DNA of 64,000 nucleotides from Trichobilharzia szidati (GCA_944472155.2 OX235272.1:99826020-99890019), one strand, 5' to 3'; numbered from the stretch's first letter, positions 1 to 11,765 are shown. The notes: generated from the sequence alone by a model not told the origin. Made by a program: numbers and translations.

Positions 1-884
1 TGTGGCCTGCTTAGATCAATAGGTTACTTAAATTTCTATTAAGCAAAATTGCATCTTGTTTACTCTATTTTATACTGTTTTCATGATTCGATTAACTCCT
101 TAAATCCTAATCTCCACTCACTCTGACTTTTAACTATGTTTCACTGTTCTACGACGACTTTTTCTGAAGAATATTGTGGGATATTGCAGTATGATTCAGA
201 GAGGACATTATTGCTTCAAATGATATATTATCGGTTTTTATCTTAACCCAGATTCTGCGCATGCAGTGAACACTTAGCTATTGAACACGCTGAGTATATA
301 CCGTTCTGTGTGCATAGAGGCATTTTTCAAAATGAAGATATTAATGCTGTCATCATCATCATCTATGCAGGTATAAAGATTATTAGACACAGACTAAAGC
401 TGGTGGTAAAGTAAACAGAACTGAACCATAAAATATTCAGAAGAGGTAGAAGAAAATACACAGGTATGCAGTGATTAAAAGCAAAGTTTTGAATAATATT
501 AATATTCAATCTAAGGAGAATACTTCTTACATTGTTGATGAAACTATATTAAAGACAGTGTTTTAGTTATAAGACACTAACATATACCTGTGCCACAAAG
601 TAATGAATTAAGTAGAACTGATGAAGATGAATATTAACAGGAGAATATGCCTCAGCGATCTTCTGGTCTGTTATAGTTTTTAAAGGAAGCATTTTGAATG
701 CTTAATTCAGAGAGCGAATCTAGCGGATAATGAGGTTTTGTAGAATTCACTAAAATTGTTAGTGAGATATACAACAGTAGAACTAGGTCATTAAAAGGTT
801 ATTGACTTAATCTTTTCTAAATGAATTCAGTAACATACAACACTATACAAACATTAAATATTTCTTCCCTTTTAGAGAATGCAA
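1..884. other. AT-rich non-coding stretch
   Basis: I see no coding frame with recognisable protein, no splice-bounded exon and no SINE boxes here. The sequence is AT-rich with a short CAT/ATC run near 349-363. It probably lies within the large intron, or downstream of the part, of the minus-strand DENN gene whose last visible exon is at 7713-7774, but that is inference. Confidence 0.5.
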
Positions 885-1173
885 TACAATAAAGAAATAA
901 AGAAAGAACCAACATATATGCAGACAGGATAATACCAAGTCATTTTATGTCGTGCATTGATTCTCTTCAACTGCTGCCTACATCCTAAGTAAATCAATTA
1001 TATGTTACAAAATGGTCTCTGAACATACTTCTGTTTGCAATGACTTCAAGTTATAGATAGAGAGTATAAGCATAAGCAACCTAATTTCCAAGATGATGTA
1101 AGTAGACAATTATTTAGTGTTTCAAGAGTAACTATTTATATAGTAATTACACAAGTGAGGTAGAGTTCAGATT
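885..1173 (+). repeat. Left arm of large inverted repeat
   Basis: This arm is the near-perfect reverse complement of 1350-1640. The match is strongest over 914-1148 against 1370-1610, with only scattered substitutions, and weakens outward on both sides. The two arms flank about 175 bp that is essentially one antisense SINE, so the locus could fold into a long hairpin. Confidence 0.85.
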
Positions 1174-1249
1174 TATCTTGGAAACATAGAAGGACTAGAG
1201 ACAAAATACAAGACAGAACAACAGAGTTAATTTATATAGATATATAGCA

Positions 1250-1347
1250 GACCAACCATGGATATCAGGTATGCATCGGCCGGGCATCGAACCCCTGACC
1301 ATGTACACGGTCGACGAGCGTCCTAACTGCTGTGCCGCCGACGCACA
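1250..1347 (-). mobile_element. tRNA-derived SINE, diverged, minus strand
   Basis: The reverse complement begins with the same GTGCGTCGG head found in the four younger copies at 19847, 22417, 29981 and 32547. It keeps an A-box-like GGCACAGCAGTTAGG and a B-box-like GGTTCGATGCC, then the CCTGATATCCATGG region of the body. The 3' tail is lost. It is roughly 80% similar to the younger copies by eye. It sits in the centre of the inverted repeat and may have inserted before or during formation of the palindrome. Confidence 0.75.
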
Positions 1348-1349
1348 GT

Positions 1350-1640
1350 AGAGAAATCTGAATTCCATCTCTTACTATATAAATAGTTACTCTTGAAACA
1401 CTAAATAATTGTCTACTTACATCATCTTGGAAATTAGGTTGCTTATGCTTATACTCTCTATCTATAACTTGAAGTCATTGTAAAAAGAAGTATGTTCAGA
1501 GACCATTTTGTAACATATAATTGATTTACTTAGGATGTAGGCAGCAGTTGAAGAGAATCAATGCACGACATAAAATGACCTGGTATTATCCTGACTGCAA
1601 ATATGTTTTCTTCTTTATTCAAACTGATAAAGGGAACCGG
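1350..1640 (-). repeat. Right arm of large inverted repeat
   Basis: Reverse complement of 885-1173. A small ORF running through it is the antisense of the left arm and shows no protein features, so it is not called as a gene. Confidence 0.85.
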
Positions 1641-2283
1641 CTGTATGAAACAATAAAGAAAATGAACAATAGAAAACAAAAGAAAAAAATGAGCGGGAAA
1701 AAAGTTTAAGTCATAGACAGATAAATAGAGTAGATTGTGATCTTGTGGAGGATTTATTCATGATTACATCACACATCAAATGATATGCATAAATTTGTGT
1801 ACAACCGTCATTAAAATCTACAGTTCTTAACATAAACAATAGATTAGAAATCGAATACTTCACTGCTCACAAACCACTCAGATTGTACTGCTTATTTCAG
1901 ACAAATAGTGATAATAAATTACTGTTATAGATTTACATGTGAACAGTTAAACGTCTACAAGCTGGGAGAAAGAGAGGAGGAAACAATAATAACTATATCG
2001 ACTTACCACCGAATAGGATACAACAAGGAAACTGCAGTCATGACACAAGCTGTCAATTTTGTCAATCGTCTTGAGCAAAACAGTAGACTACGTTCCAACA
2101 GCAAACTAAAAGAAGAGGTGATAGAATGTTTCAAAACAAAGAAGAAAAAACGCAATGAAAAAAATTGTTGTAATATAAGTGAACAATAGTGTAACAAGTG
2201 GATTAAGTAAATTTCTTGTAATGATTATAAATATCAGTCGATTCCTATTCAATGAACGAAATACTCCCACATCGAGTCATAAG
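1641..2283. other. Non-coding stretch before Penelope remnant
   Basis: Short open frames occur on both strands around 1908-2197, but they overlap each other, are low in complexity and resemble no family I recognise. Nothing else is visible. Confidence 0.4.
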
Positions 2284-2372
2284 ACAATGACGTAAACAGC
2301 GAAGAAAATTTTCTTTTCAACGATTCACTTTCATAAGCTGCTGTACAATCGTTGTTATATTTAATAAAGAGG
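2284..2372 (-). repeat. Inverted copy of Penelope-like terminal sequence
   Basis: The reverse complement of this stretch matches 3919-4009 at about 80% identity by eye. The shared core is GATTGTACAGCAGCTT followed by a GAAAAGAAAATT block. It therefore flanks the RT fragment as an inverted terminal repeat. Penelope-like elements are known for terminal pLTR copies in direct or inverted orientation. Confidence 0.7.
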
Positions 2373-3560
2373 ACAATATGCTTCATCTGTAACTACATCG
2401 AAACCAAAAAGCTAAAAATTTCTCTTCCCATCAACTACCTGAAGGAACTATTTCTCACTTGTACGTTTAATATCCAACTCAAATTCCATGTACAGAAAGA
2501 TGGCGTAGCTATGGGGTCTCTTCTCGGTCCACTCCTAGCTGACTGCTGCATGGTGAGTTTCGAAAACGACATCCCCCATCCTTTGATCAGTCAACTGCAC
2601 TTATACAGGAGATACGTAGGTGATACGTTCAAAATGTGTGATGAAAAAAGTTGACTTAGAGTATCTCCTCAAAACCTTCAACGCGGCACACCCATCAATA
2701 AAATTCACCTCAGAACATGAATCGAACATGGCATTTCCATTACTCGATGTACTACTTGCCAGAAGACAAGACTGCACGATCCAAAGATCAAAATATCGCA
2801 AGCCAACGTGGACAGAAAGTCCATCAACTTCCAGAGCTTCCTCCCACTGGTCCGAAAGCAAAACCTAGTACGTACATTATGTTCAAGGATGAGAAAAATT
2901 TGTTCAGAAGACATGATAGTGGATGAGTTAAATTCATTACATGAGACCCTACTAGTGAACGGGTATCCACCAAGATTTATCGACAAAAACATGAAGGAAA
3001 AGCCTACTTCCTCAAACATTACAACTGTTCCTAAGAAAGATCTCTTCATGAACCTGGAATTCGAAGGTGATATGGAAGCAGAAATTCTTAGAAACCGCCT
3101 TTCTAAATGTCTGGAGAAGACATTTCAAGCAGCCGCCTTACGCATAACATTCTCCAGCAGACAATTAATCCAGTCTAACGTTAAGGATAAGATACCGCTT
3201 TTGGCCACGTCAGTGTGTATTTATCAGTTTACTTACTTGTTCGTTTGGAGCAAAGTATATCGGCCGTGTGCAACGTCAAGTTCGCAAACGTATTCTGGAA
3301 GACTGTCAAATTTGGGTAGCTAGCCAGAGGAGAAAACAAGAATACTAGCAGCTCCATCCTCGAACACCTTGTCAACTCTGGACAACGAGCATCCTCGCAT
3401 GAATGCTTCACAGTGTTACACAGAGTCCCTCAATATCATACGAAAGGACTTGGAATACGCCGTCAGTACATAGCTGAATCATTGGCTATTCAGGATCTGA
3501 AACCGGACGTCTGCATTCAATAGCACCACATACATCCCCTCGCCTTATCGTGGCCAGAGT
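2340..3560 (+). pseudogene. Penelope-like element RT plus GIY-YIG remnant
   Basis: This is the 3' half of a Penelope-like retroelement polyprotein, which normally couples a telomerase-related RT to a C-terminal GIY-YIG endonuclease. The frame at 2352-2654 contains QKDGVAMGSLLGPLLAD and then RYVGDTF, where the family has a YVDD catalytic box, so one catalytic Asp is replaced by Gly. A +1 shift leads to 2620-2868 with FPLLDVLLAR. A further shift leads to 2808-3323 with NLVRTLCSRMRKIC and KTFQAAALR, conserved just after the RT. Around 3230-3300 a third frame reads GAKYIGR, the YIG half of the endonuclease. At least three frameshifts plus stops make it non-functional. The 5' end is missing. Confidence 0.85.
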
Positions 3561-4009
3561 AACGTCCTCACTATAATTTTGATTCCTTTTATTATGTAAG
3601 TGTACTATTATGATTGATATTATGATTTTATTATCATTATTATCCTCATCATCCATATTTTATTGTCACTCTATTACTGTTTATTAATAACATTGCTTTT
3701 TCATACAGATTCTATAAAAACACTTCATTGTCTTTCCACTAGTTCTTGGCCATTCTATACAACTGTATTGATTACTCATTTTCTCACACTTATTACGCCA
3801 TGACAACTTCTGCCCCTTTTCTAATTTCCAACTAGTCACCGCTTCTAGACTACATCCCACATTACGTAATATGTTTTCGAGGTCAAGTTTTACCACTATC
3901 TGATTGGTTGTCTTATGAATTCTTTGTTAAATATAATTACGATTGTACAGCAGCTTGTGAAAATGAGTCGTCGAAAAGAAAATTCTCTTCGATGTTTGCG
4001 TTTGTTTTA
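3561..4009 (+). mobile_element. Penelope-like 3' region with terminal repeat
   Basis: AT-rich sequence follows the GIY-YIG remnant and ends at 3919-4009, the partner of the inverted copy at 2284-2372. A small minus-strand frame at 3684-3896 has no family resemblance. I read this as the 3' untranslated region and pLTR-like end of the Penelope-like element. Confidence 0.55.
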
Positions 4010-4844
4010 TAATTGCTGTTCACTGAGGTCTAAATAATACATGAATTAGAGATGTTTAATGAATATCGGAATAATTAGTATTATATAATAGTCGGAATGT
4101 TTCACATGCTGCCCAATAATTAGAAGAAAACTAGTTGGCAAAATAAATTGTAGTGCTACACATCGGTTTTACTAGTTTGAATTACATTTTAAATTATCAA
4201 TATAAGATAAGAAGTGCATTAAACTCTTGTTTCGGTGACATATCACTGATGTTCAAGAAAGCAATAAAACTATAAAAAGAAAAGGTGAATCTATCATTGC
4301 GGATAGAAAATAAGCTTTACTGTCATCAATTATTCGGTAATATTATTACACAATGACCATTGAACTGTTTATTATCTGACTAATAATTCATAGCTATACT
4401 CCACATATTTTACGCATAAATGAAAGCGTATCACACTATAAAGAAATGTTTACACAGGTAGTATCACTTATTCGGTAATTCTGTGCTTCACACCTTTCTA
4501 TACAAGATTCGAAGTAAGTTATCAATTAAACTTAATGAGGTGACATTTCAAAAGAGATGAGTAAATATTACATTTCGTGACTGAAGTCTACTTAGATAAT
4601 AAACTAGCATTATTGGAATATAATAACTTCATAGACAGCAAATGGAATTAAAATGAATATTTTTCATAACCACAAAACACCCAAAGTTGTGTCTGTGCAC
4701 AGAAGGAAGCGGTGATTGCTTTGAATTTACCATGGTATTATCTCTTAATTAATAATTGTTATCGCTGATATTTTTTTTATTATTCTTACCTCGATTAAAA
4801 GTATCTTTTGCCAGTACCATTATTTTTGATTGGACGTGAATTCC
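4010..4844. other. AT-rich non-coding stretch
   Basis: No supported gene, SINE or repeat is visible over these ~800 bases. The sequence is AT-rich with short homopolymer runs. Confidence 0.5.
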
Positions 4845-4965
4845 TTCAAGACTGCAAATAGGCCTTGCTGACGAGCGCCAAAAATCACGAAACCTAGGTA
4901 CAAGGCTCCTCACCGACTGCCTCCAACTATCTCATAACTACAATCCTGACTGAACTGTGATAGCG
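4845..4965 (+). repeat. SINE body fragment, headless
   Basis: This matches the body (not the tRNA-like head) of the SINE at 5104-5345. Shared blocks are GCCTTGCTGAC, AAACCTAGGT, GACTGCCTCCAAC against GTTTGCCTCCAAC, and CAACAATCCT-like ends. It is a 5'-truncated copy of the second SINE family, about 260 bp upstream of the fuller copy. Confidence 0.6.
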
Positions 4966-5103
4966 AGCCACCACCCAGCATCGTGGCCATATTGCAATTT
5001 TTACTGATATAATTCAGTCTGCAGTAAACAAAGGACTAGACACATGACACTAGTTAGTGCCCAATCAAAAGTATCTAATACAGTCCTACAGGAGGTTAAT
5101 CGC

Positions 5104-5345
5104 TAGCCAGGATAGCTCAGTGGTAACTTTCCTGACTGCAGCACTGTGTGATACAGGTTCGAATCTCAGAAGGGACATGAGTTTCTTCAGAGTTGCAGAT
5201 ACGCCTTGCTGACTGGTGAGTGCCAACTAGCACAAAACCTAGGTCCCAGAAAGGCTTCCTGCCGTTTGCCTCCAACCATCTAATATCAACAATCCTTCTA
5301 CTATTATTATTACTCAGTTGGTAATTGCTGGTACTTTCAAACTTT
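5104..5345 (+). mobile_element. tRNA-derived SINE, second family
   Basis: The head carries an A-box-like GATAGCTCAGTGGTAA at about 5113 and a B-box-like GGTTCGAATCTC at about 5156, in the spacing expected of a tRNA-type RNA polymerase III promoter. The body differs from the GTGCGTCGG family. It continues through the GCCTTGCTGAC and AAACCTAGGT blocks and ends near a TTATTATTATTACT tract. The antisense frame at 5117-5362 is a shadow. The anticodon region is degraded, so it is not a functional tRNA gene. Confidence 0.75.
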
Positions 5346-6389
5346 TTCTCTCTGATAACCAATTGATTATTATAATGATGTAACTGTACCGTAATCTATT
5401 ATAATCTCTCATAACCCTTCCCCTCTTATCTATCTGATTTTTGCCTGTAAAACAATCGAGCTTGTCGTTGTGCATGATTTATTCATTGTAGTTTATTTAT
5501 CAATCACACACCTCTCAATGTATTTCTTATCGCGTATATATATCAGACGAAGAGTTCTACCGAAATTTGATGAATTCACTAAATTCTGCTTTATTAATAT
5601 TTTTGCTTTCTTTAGATAATGACGTATTATTTATTCAAAGTCAAATTCGCTATAAAAATATGAGGAGAACTTAAGTTAAAACGAGTATACAAAGGTGAAA
5701 GAAAGGAGTGTAATACTAGGAGAGAAAAAAACACCGACGAATATTACTCACAAGATTCACGCTATTGTACTCTTTAGATAACGCTTGTATTTAAATAGTA
5801 AATTTGTTCAGTAAGAAACCATAGATTATATGTACCTCAATAAACATTGTAAGATTAACAACCATGTACTTCTTCACCTCACTTTAATTAAGACAGTTAA
5901 GACGCGAACACTAGATAGACCGCTTTCAGTAACACAACACTTAGTACCAAAATTCGTCTATTTCAGTTATCGTGAATATTCTCTTTTCAGTAATTAATGC
6001 ACCGATCACTTGTTTATCGTCGTGTCTATAGTGCTAACACTAACGGGTCAAATTAGTTGGTTTTAGATAGTCAGACTGTACTACTAGACTGTTGCTCAAA
6101 ACTGAAATCTCAAATATGAATTCAACTTTATTATTATTATTAATTTGAGCCCTAAACAAACTCAGAATCCATTCCACTCAGACATTCCTTAATAATAAGT
6201 GAGTCAATTCAATAATCTTAAGAAACTATTTATTTTCACCTTTCTTGACCTGAGCTTATCTCTGTGCATTTAACCACTTTTTAAGTCAGTTTGTTTTTAA
6301 TATCCTATTAAAGTCTTGTTTTACTGTTTTCTTGATTCATTACCATTAACCAACTACCTAGTTATGTAGTAGACGTCTTGTCAACTGCC
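5346..6389. other. AT-rich non-coding stretch
   Basis: Nothing supported here. I looked specifically on the minus strand for the next DENN exon, which should encode the conserved segment after the LWIHIFVR end of exon 7713-7774, and did not find it. It probably lies beyond the left edge of the window. Confidence 0.45.
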
Positions 6390-7660
6390 CACCAATCATT
6401 ATTATTATTAAACCACAAACTTCATACACTATGGACACCAAGAGATGCGCTACACAAAATCTCACAGTTTGTGCGACAGCTGGGATATTGCCTGAATGTG
6501 TAGACTGGAGCAAGTGGTTGCCATAAGGGGCCACTCCTCGAGCCTTCGACTTGAACTCTGATGCACAAGGCGATGGAACTGAGTTCCCATGTTTTCCGAT
6601 GACCAAAACAGGTTCTTACGCCATTCGATCTGTTAGGATTCTGAAGCCTAAGTACACCATGAGTTTGGAATCAGGTTTTTTTCTAGCTTCCTTATATAGA
6701 TCAACGCGTTCACCAGTTCACTTGTTTGCTCTAAGCGTCCGCATTCTCCCTATCACTGTAGTGAGGCACACACTCGCCGCGTGGCGGCAGTGAACAGGAC
6801 TTAACTGTCAGAGGTTATGAATGCGTGACCACAAGACAGCATTTCCAAAGTAGGACAGAAGTTTGCCCACCCTCGATCGTACCTGGTCGTTTATGGGGTG
6901 TTAGTGTTCACCAAAGACTCAATAGACACATCTTAGGTTAAACTAATAACAAAATTATGAACTAATCACACTCGAATACATTTGTTGTTATTTCCTTTTC
7001 TAATTTTCACACAAAACAGTTGCAGGATTTGAAGAGAAATATGACTATTTCCTCAAATGACTGACTGGTTTCAATGTAGAATTTTGCACAGATGTGCACC
7101 AGTTCGAGTTGCCACTCTCCCTCTTTGGAGCACACAAAGCAAGAGAAGAGTAAAGAGAAATTCAAAAGAGAGATAATAAACAGAAATATGAGGCAACAAG
7201 AAAAGTAATATGGAAGAAGAATAGAATTTTATTGGATATCATAAATCATAAGAGGTGGATGTATCTGCGCCATTGGGAACGAGGACTTCTAACCATATCA
7301 CCAGACATTGTTTCCAGACACCGCCATTGGTTTTTACCAGCATCCTGAGGATCACAACCAGCCGTCAGGAAGTCTACGCCTCCCAACAAGACTGGCCCTA
7401 AACTAACTGTTGTGATTTCATTGACTGATGAAGCCATGTTTCTGTTTGACTACCACTGGCTCTTTTCCAACCTGATCTATTCTATGTCAGTCAGCCGACA
7501 TCGCCCGTCGAGGAAGGCGATCGATGGCTAGACATGCAAGCGTAACACATGTCCTAACCATCTCAGTTGGTGTAACTCCACAATCACCTCGTCGACTGAT
7601 TTCCGCTCCTTACCTAGCACTCGACGCCAAACCTCAATATTGATCTTCTCCATTGGGTCG
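6390..7660 (-). mobile_element. RTE-like retrotransposon 3' part, minus strand
   Basis: At 7246-7437 and 7560-7660 the minus strand encodes fragments typical of the C-terminal tail of schistosome RTE-type ORF2. These include RWLGHVLR near 7570, then AGCDPQDAGKNQWRCLETM and SPRSQWRRY. Stops and shifts break the frame. The rest down to about 6395 is GC-richer than its surroundings and ends, in the minus sense, in an AATAATAATAATG tract, which fits an RTE-type 3' tail. The 5' endonuclease and RT are absent, so this is a 5'-truncated dead copy lying just downstream of a DENN exon. Confidence 0.65.
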
Positions 7661-7712
7661 ACATGAATTGAGATTATATCAGGAAGAGGAAGCTTCTATA
7701 AAAATTGCTTAC

Positions 7713-7774
7713 CTGACAAATATGTGTATCCATAGTGAAAGATCCAATGCGTTATAGTATTCCATGACATAGTT
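7713..7774 (-). CDS. DENN-domain protein, exon (start of cDENN)
   Basis: A 62-bp minus-strand exon bounded by ..TTTGTGATAG acceptor and GTAAGC donor. It reads NYVMEYYNALDLSLWIHIFV plus two bases of the next codon. The start of the cDENN module of DENND1 proteins has the same pattern: a YF or YY pair, an acidic/Asp turn, then hydrophobics leading to the M-L-Y-E-R-R strand. Its phase (starts at codon position 1) fits exactly behind exon 13720-13897, which ends on a complete codon. It is not in the duplicated block. The next exon should begin with the rest of an AGN codon but is not in the window. The gene would act as a Rab guanine-nucleotide exchange factor on endosomal or plasma membrane; this role is known for the family and inferred here. 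Confidence 0.55.
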
Positions 7775-7789
7775 CTATCACAAAATATA

Positions 7790-8604
7790 GTGAGTACAAA
7801 TAAATGTAATCAACTTACTAGGTAATGTGGAGATTGAGACGTTGGGATCCGAAGCACAAAACCCTGTAATATGAAGAAACACCAATTGATAAGTATTTTA
7901 CTTTACGGGTAACTAACTTGGGACATAATAACTAAGAGGAAATCAATGACTTCAAACAAATGTTTCCCAGTTTGAAATGAGGTAGTTTAAATCCCCATAG
8001 GTAGGCATGGAAGTGGCAATGGAGAATAAAACCGAAGTGAAACTGTAAAGCTAGTATAAGTGAAAAACTTGAAACCGACTGAAGCATCAGTTTTAGTCCA
8101 TACAGTCTAAGGTGATCAGAAATAAGTCTTTTTTTCTGAAGAAAGTAAGTGGTTAATCATATAAAAACAAAACGATAGATGACGACTTCATGAAATGATA
8201 TCATATTTCGATCTGAATATTCTTTTTTATTTTCTAAACCTACACTTTTGTAACCAGCACTGAGGACACATGATATAGCATAATTCCCTTCATTTCCCAG
8301 GCAACAATTTCTACCAGCTGCAACATACAAAGGTTAGGAAACTAGCTTTTGTTAGTTCAGACTATAAGAAAGCTTTTGTACTAGGCATATTTTACACATG
8401 GCACAAAAATCTCTTGAAACAAGAAAAACCAGACTCTTCAATTTTGGGAAGGGGACATGTCGGTAGGAAATATCACAACTTGATAGCTTACAGATTTCGC
8501 CTCCCACTTTCTCTGAATACCAGTTGGATGTTTAGTAGCATACCAAAAATTAAGCCTAATAAGGGTAATTTATGTATTCTAGCTAACTCGTTAGTTTTCT
8601 AGCC
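7790..8604. other. Intron sequence
   Basis: No protein-like frame or repeat was recognised. Its position between exons 13720-13897 and 7713-7774 makes it intron of the DENN gene, ahead of the RTE insertion. Confidence 0.4.
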
Positions 8605-11600
8605 AGTCCCAAGTCCGGAAAAGGAGAAGTTTAGGGGTTAGACTAGCGACCCTACTCCAGGAAATCAATCCAATCGCTACAGAAGCTTGAAACCACAGGA
8701 AAAAATATAAAAACAAACTTATTCTTCGCTGAAATCGGAGACAGAATGATGCCGGCTGGCGAAAGCCCACCTTCGGGAAGCCAGTCAACCAATGTGTCTT
8801 CCTTTGATGAAAGCAAAAATAAGGATGGGGATGTGGAATGTTCGTGCAATGTACGAAGCTGGGAAGGCTGCCCAGGTCACTGAAGAGATGAGAAAATACG
8901 ACATGGAAGTTCTAGGAATCTGTAACAGCAGGTAGAATGGATGTGGACTATCCAAATTATCAACTGGAGAGTCAGTAATCTACTCCGGTCACCCACCCAG
9001 ACGACAACCACGAGCACACTGAGGCAATGAGTGGCTATCTTAATGTCACTAACAGCGGTCAGAAGCTCTTATGACAGCAAGACTCACCTCAAAACGAAGA
9101 AAGGCCACAATTATCAAATGCTACGTGCAACGCTACAAACAACTCAGAACAAGAGAGGAAGGGAGATTTCTATACACAAGTGCAAACAGTGGTAGATAAC
9201 ATCACAATTGGCGAAATCAAAATTCTAATGAGTGATATGAATGCTAAACTGTGAGCAGACAATACAGAAAGAGAACTCACCATGCGTCAAGAGGCTCTCA
9301 GAGAAATGAATGAGAACCGAGAACTGTTCACAGACTTCTGCGCCTTCAATGATCTGGTGGTTGGAGGCAGCAAGTACAAGCAGAAGGATATAAACAAGGT
9401 GACATGGATTGCACCTGATGGACACACCAAAAACTAGACAGACATCATCCCAAACTCCAGAATGTGGAAAAACAGCGTACAGCACACAAAGTCGAGAAGG
9501 GGAGCAGATGTGGGTTCAGACCATTATCTAGTACAGGGAAACTACAAGATTAAGCTGAAGAACTTCAAAACAACTGGAGACGGACTTCAGTTCAAGTCCA
9601 ACACTCAGAAACTGAAAGATGATACTACAAAAGAAATCTTCGCCGCAGCCATCAGAGCAAAGTTGGAGACATGTAGCATCACTGAGGAAACCTGTATAGA
9701 AGAGCACTGGAACTCTCTGAAATCGATGTTCAAGTAAGTATGTACAGCCGTTTTACGAAGAAAGAGGAGGCAAGACAAAGAATCGCTCATAATGGACACT
9801 TGGAAGCTAACAGAGGAGAGGAGAATATACAACAGAAGATGAACCGCTGACAATATGGACAAGGAAAGGAGAAGTTGAGTTCAGTTTGCAGGGTAATAAA
9901 AAAAATAAAGAAGACGGCTAGGAGAAACAACACACTGACAACCGAAGCAGAACAAGCCGCAGGTAAAACAGATCTCAGAATATTATATCATATAACCAGG
10001 TCTCTATCCAGGAAACGACCAATGCAGATGGAACCTATAAAAGATGGTCAAGGGAATCTCATTACCAAAGAGTAGAGACAAATAAAACAATAGGTTGATC
10101 ACTTCAAAAAACTTGCGAATCGACAATCACCTGCAACTCGTTCAGAAATGCCATCAACAGCACGCATAAAACTGCCAGTAAACACCAATCCTCCAATAAA
10201 AGTAGAAGTCTTGAGTGCAGTCAAGCTACTGAAAGCCAGGAAGGTCACAGGACCAAACGGAATCCCTCCGGAAGCACTGAAGACGGATCAACACATCTAG
10301 GCAGATATGCTCACACCAGTATTCCAAGAAGTTTGGAAAGAAGGAAAGCCACCCACTAGTTGAAAGAGAGGCTACTTTGTCAAACTACCACAGGAGGGCG
10401 ACTTATGCCTCTGTAAGAACTGGTAGGGAATAATGCTTTTGTCCACTCCAAGTAAAATATTAAGTCGCGTTATCCTGGAGAGAATAAAAGGTGTGCTCGG
10501 AGCAGAACTCCACCAACCAGAACATGCTGGATTCGGGAAAAGCAAATCATGTGCTGATCAAATTGCAACTCTATGCATCATCATCACACAACAAGGCGTT
10601 GAATAGCAGTCAAACCTCTCTCTACCTCAATTTCACCGACTTTGAAAAGGCCTTCGACAGACAACGTTGACCGCAAAGCAATTTGGAAACTACTTCAACA
10701 TTATGGCGTGCAGTGCCCAAATCTTTATCAACCTCATTCAACAGCTGGCTATATGACAATGTCACGTGTCAGGTGATCCACAACTGATAACTCAGAGAAG
10801 CGTTTGAAGTGAAGACAGGAGTAAAACAAAGCTGCCCACTTTCACCGATGATATTTCTAATTGTGCTGGACTGGATTATGCATCAGACTGTGCACAGAGA
10901 GTGAGAAGACACGGATACGTTGGACTGACAAGAAGACTCTAGAAGATCTGGATTTTGTGGATGATTTGCATCTAGTGTCACACTAACTCGGGGACCTACA
11001 GACGAGAAGCAACAAACTGGTAGGAGAAGTAGCAAAGATAGGACTTCAAGTAAACATACAGAAGACGGGAGTGATGAAGACAACCAACCAACAGCAACAA
11101 CAACCACTATCAATGGAAGAAATTTGAAAGAGGTCACTTCCTTCATTTATCTGACCAGGCAGCATCGTTTTAACTACAGACCAGCGGATCGGATGAATAT
11201 GTCAAAGTCAGCCAGCCAGCCAGAATCGGAAAGGCAAGACAAACCTTCATCACTGTGAAATCAGTTTGGAAATCTTCTGCACTCCGCCACAGCATAAAAC
11301 AACAAAATCCAGACTTTCAACACCAATGTTAAGTCAGTCAGTCAACTCTTCTATATGAGTCTGGAACTTGGCGTTCGTGTCAGAAAAGGTGTTTTCAACA
11401 GCCAGCTGCAGACTGTCATCAACAGCTGCCTGCACTGGATCCATTTTGATGATGAAATGACTGGCCAGAAAGAAATAACAGCAAAAAACTCTGGAAACAA
11501 ATCAATTAAGAACCTATTGCTCAACAAATGTGTAGAAGAAAGTGGAGATGGATCGGACACACGTTGAGGAGACTATCGAATGACATAGCGCTCTAGGCTG

Positions 11601-11765
11601 TCACTTGAGTGGAACTCGAATAGGAAACGACGAGTGGAGCATCTGAGGGGGACATGGAGGAGATCGTTTGAGGAGGAGTTGGGAGACTGTGCAGAGAATG
11701 GGAGGAAGTGAAGATGTGCTGTCGAAGCCCTATGTTCTACTTGGAAACCAAGGGAAAAATAATAA
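8605..11765 (+). pseudogene. RTE-like retrotransposon, degenerate near full length
   Basis: In order on the plus strand: a 5' leader homologous to 12935-13140; an endonuclease start reading MGMWNVRAMYEAGKAAQV near 8830; fragments of the APE endonuclease with GSDHYLVQG at about 9510; a linker with EQAAGKTDLRILYHITR (9875-10075); an RT with NGIPPEAL near 10260, HAGFGKSKSCADQI near 10530 and the motif A relic TDFEKAFDR near 10635; then the tail with TWRRSFEEEL near 11660 and EALCSTWKP at the end. It finishes in AATAATAA. Length (~3.2 kb) and the single ORF order match RTE elements such as schistosome SR2. Many stops and shifts make it inactive. It lies in the DENN intron, in the opposite orientation to the gene. 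Confidence 0.85.

Noticed and set aside
5104..5175. Functional tRNA gene
   Set aside because: A and B boxes are present, but the acceptor and anticodon stems do not pair, and the sequence continues into a SINE body with a homologous headless copy nearby.
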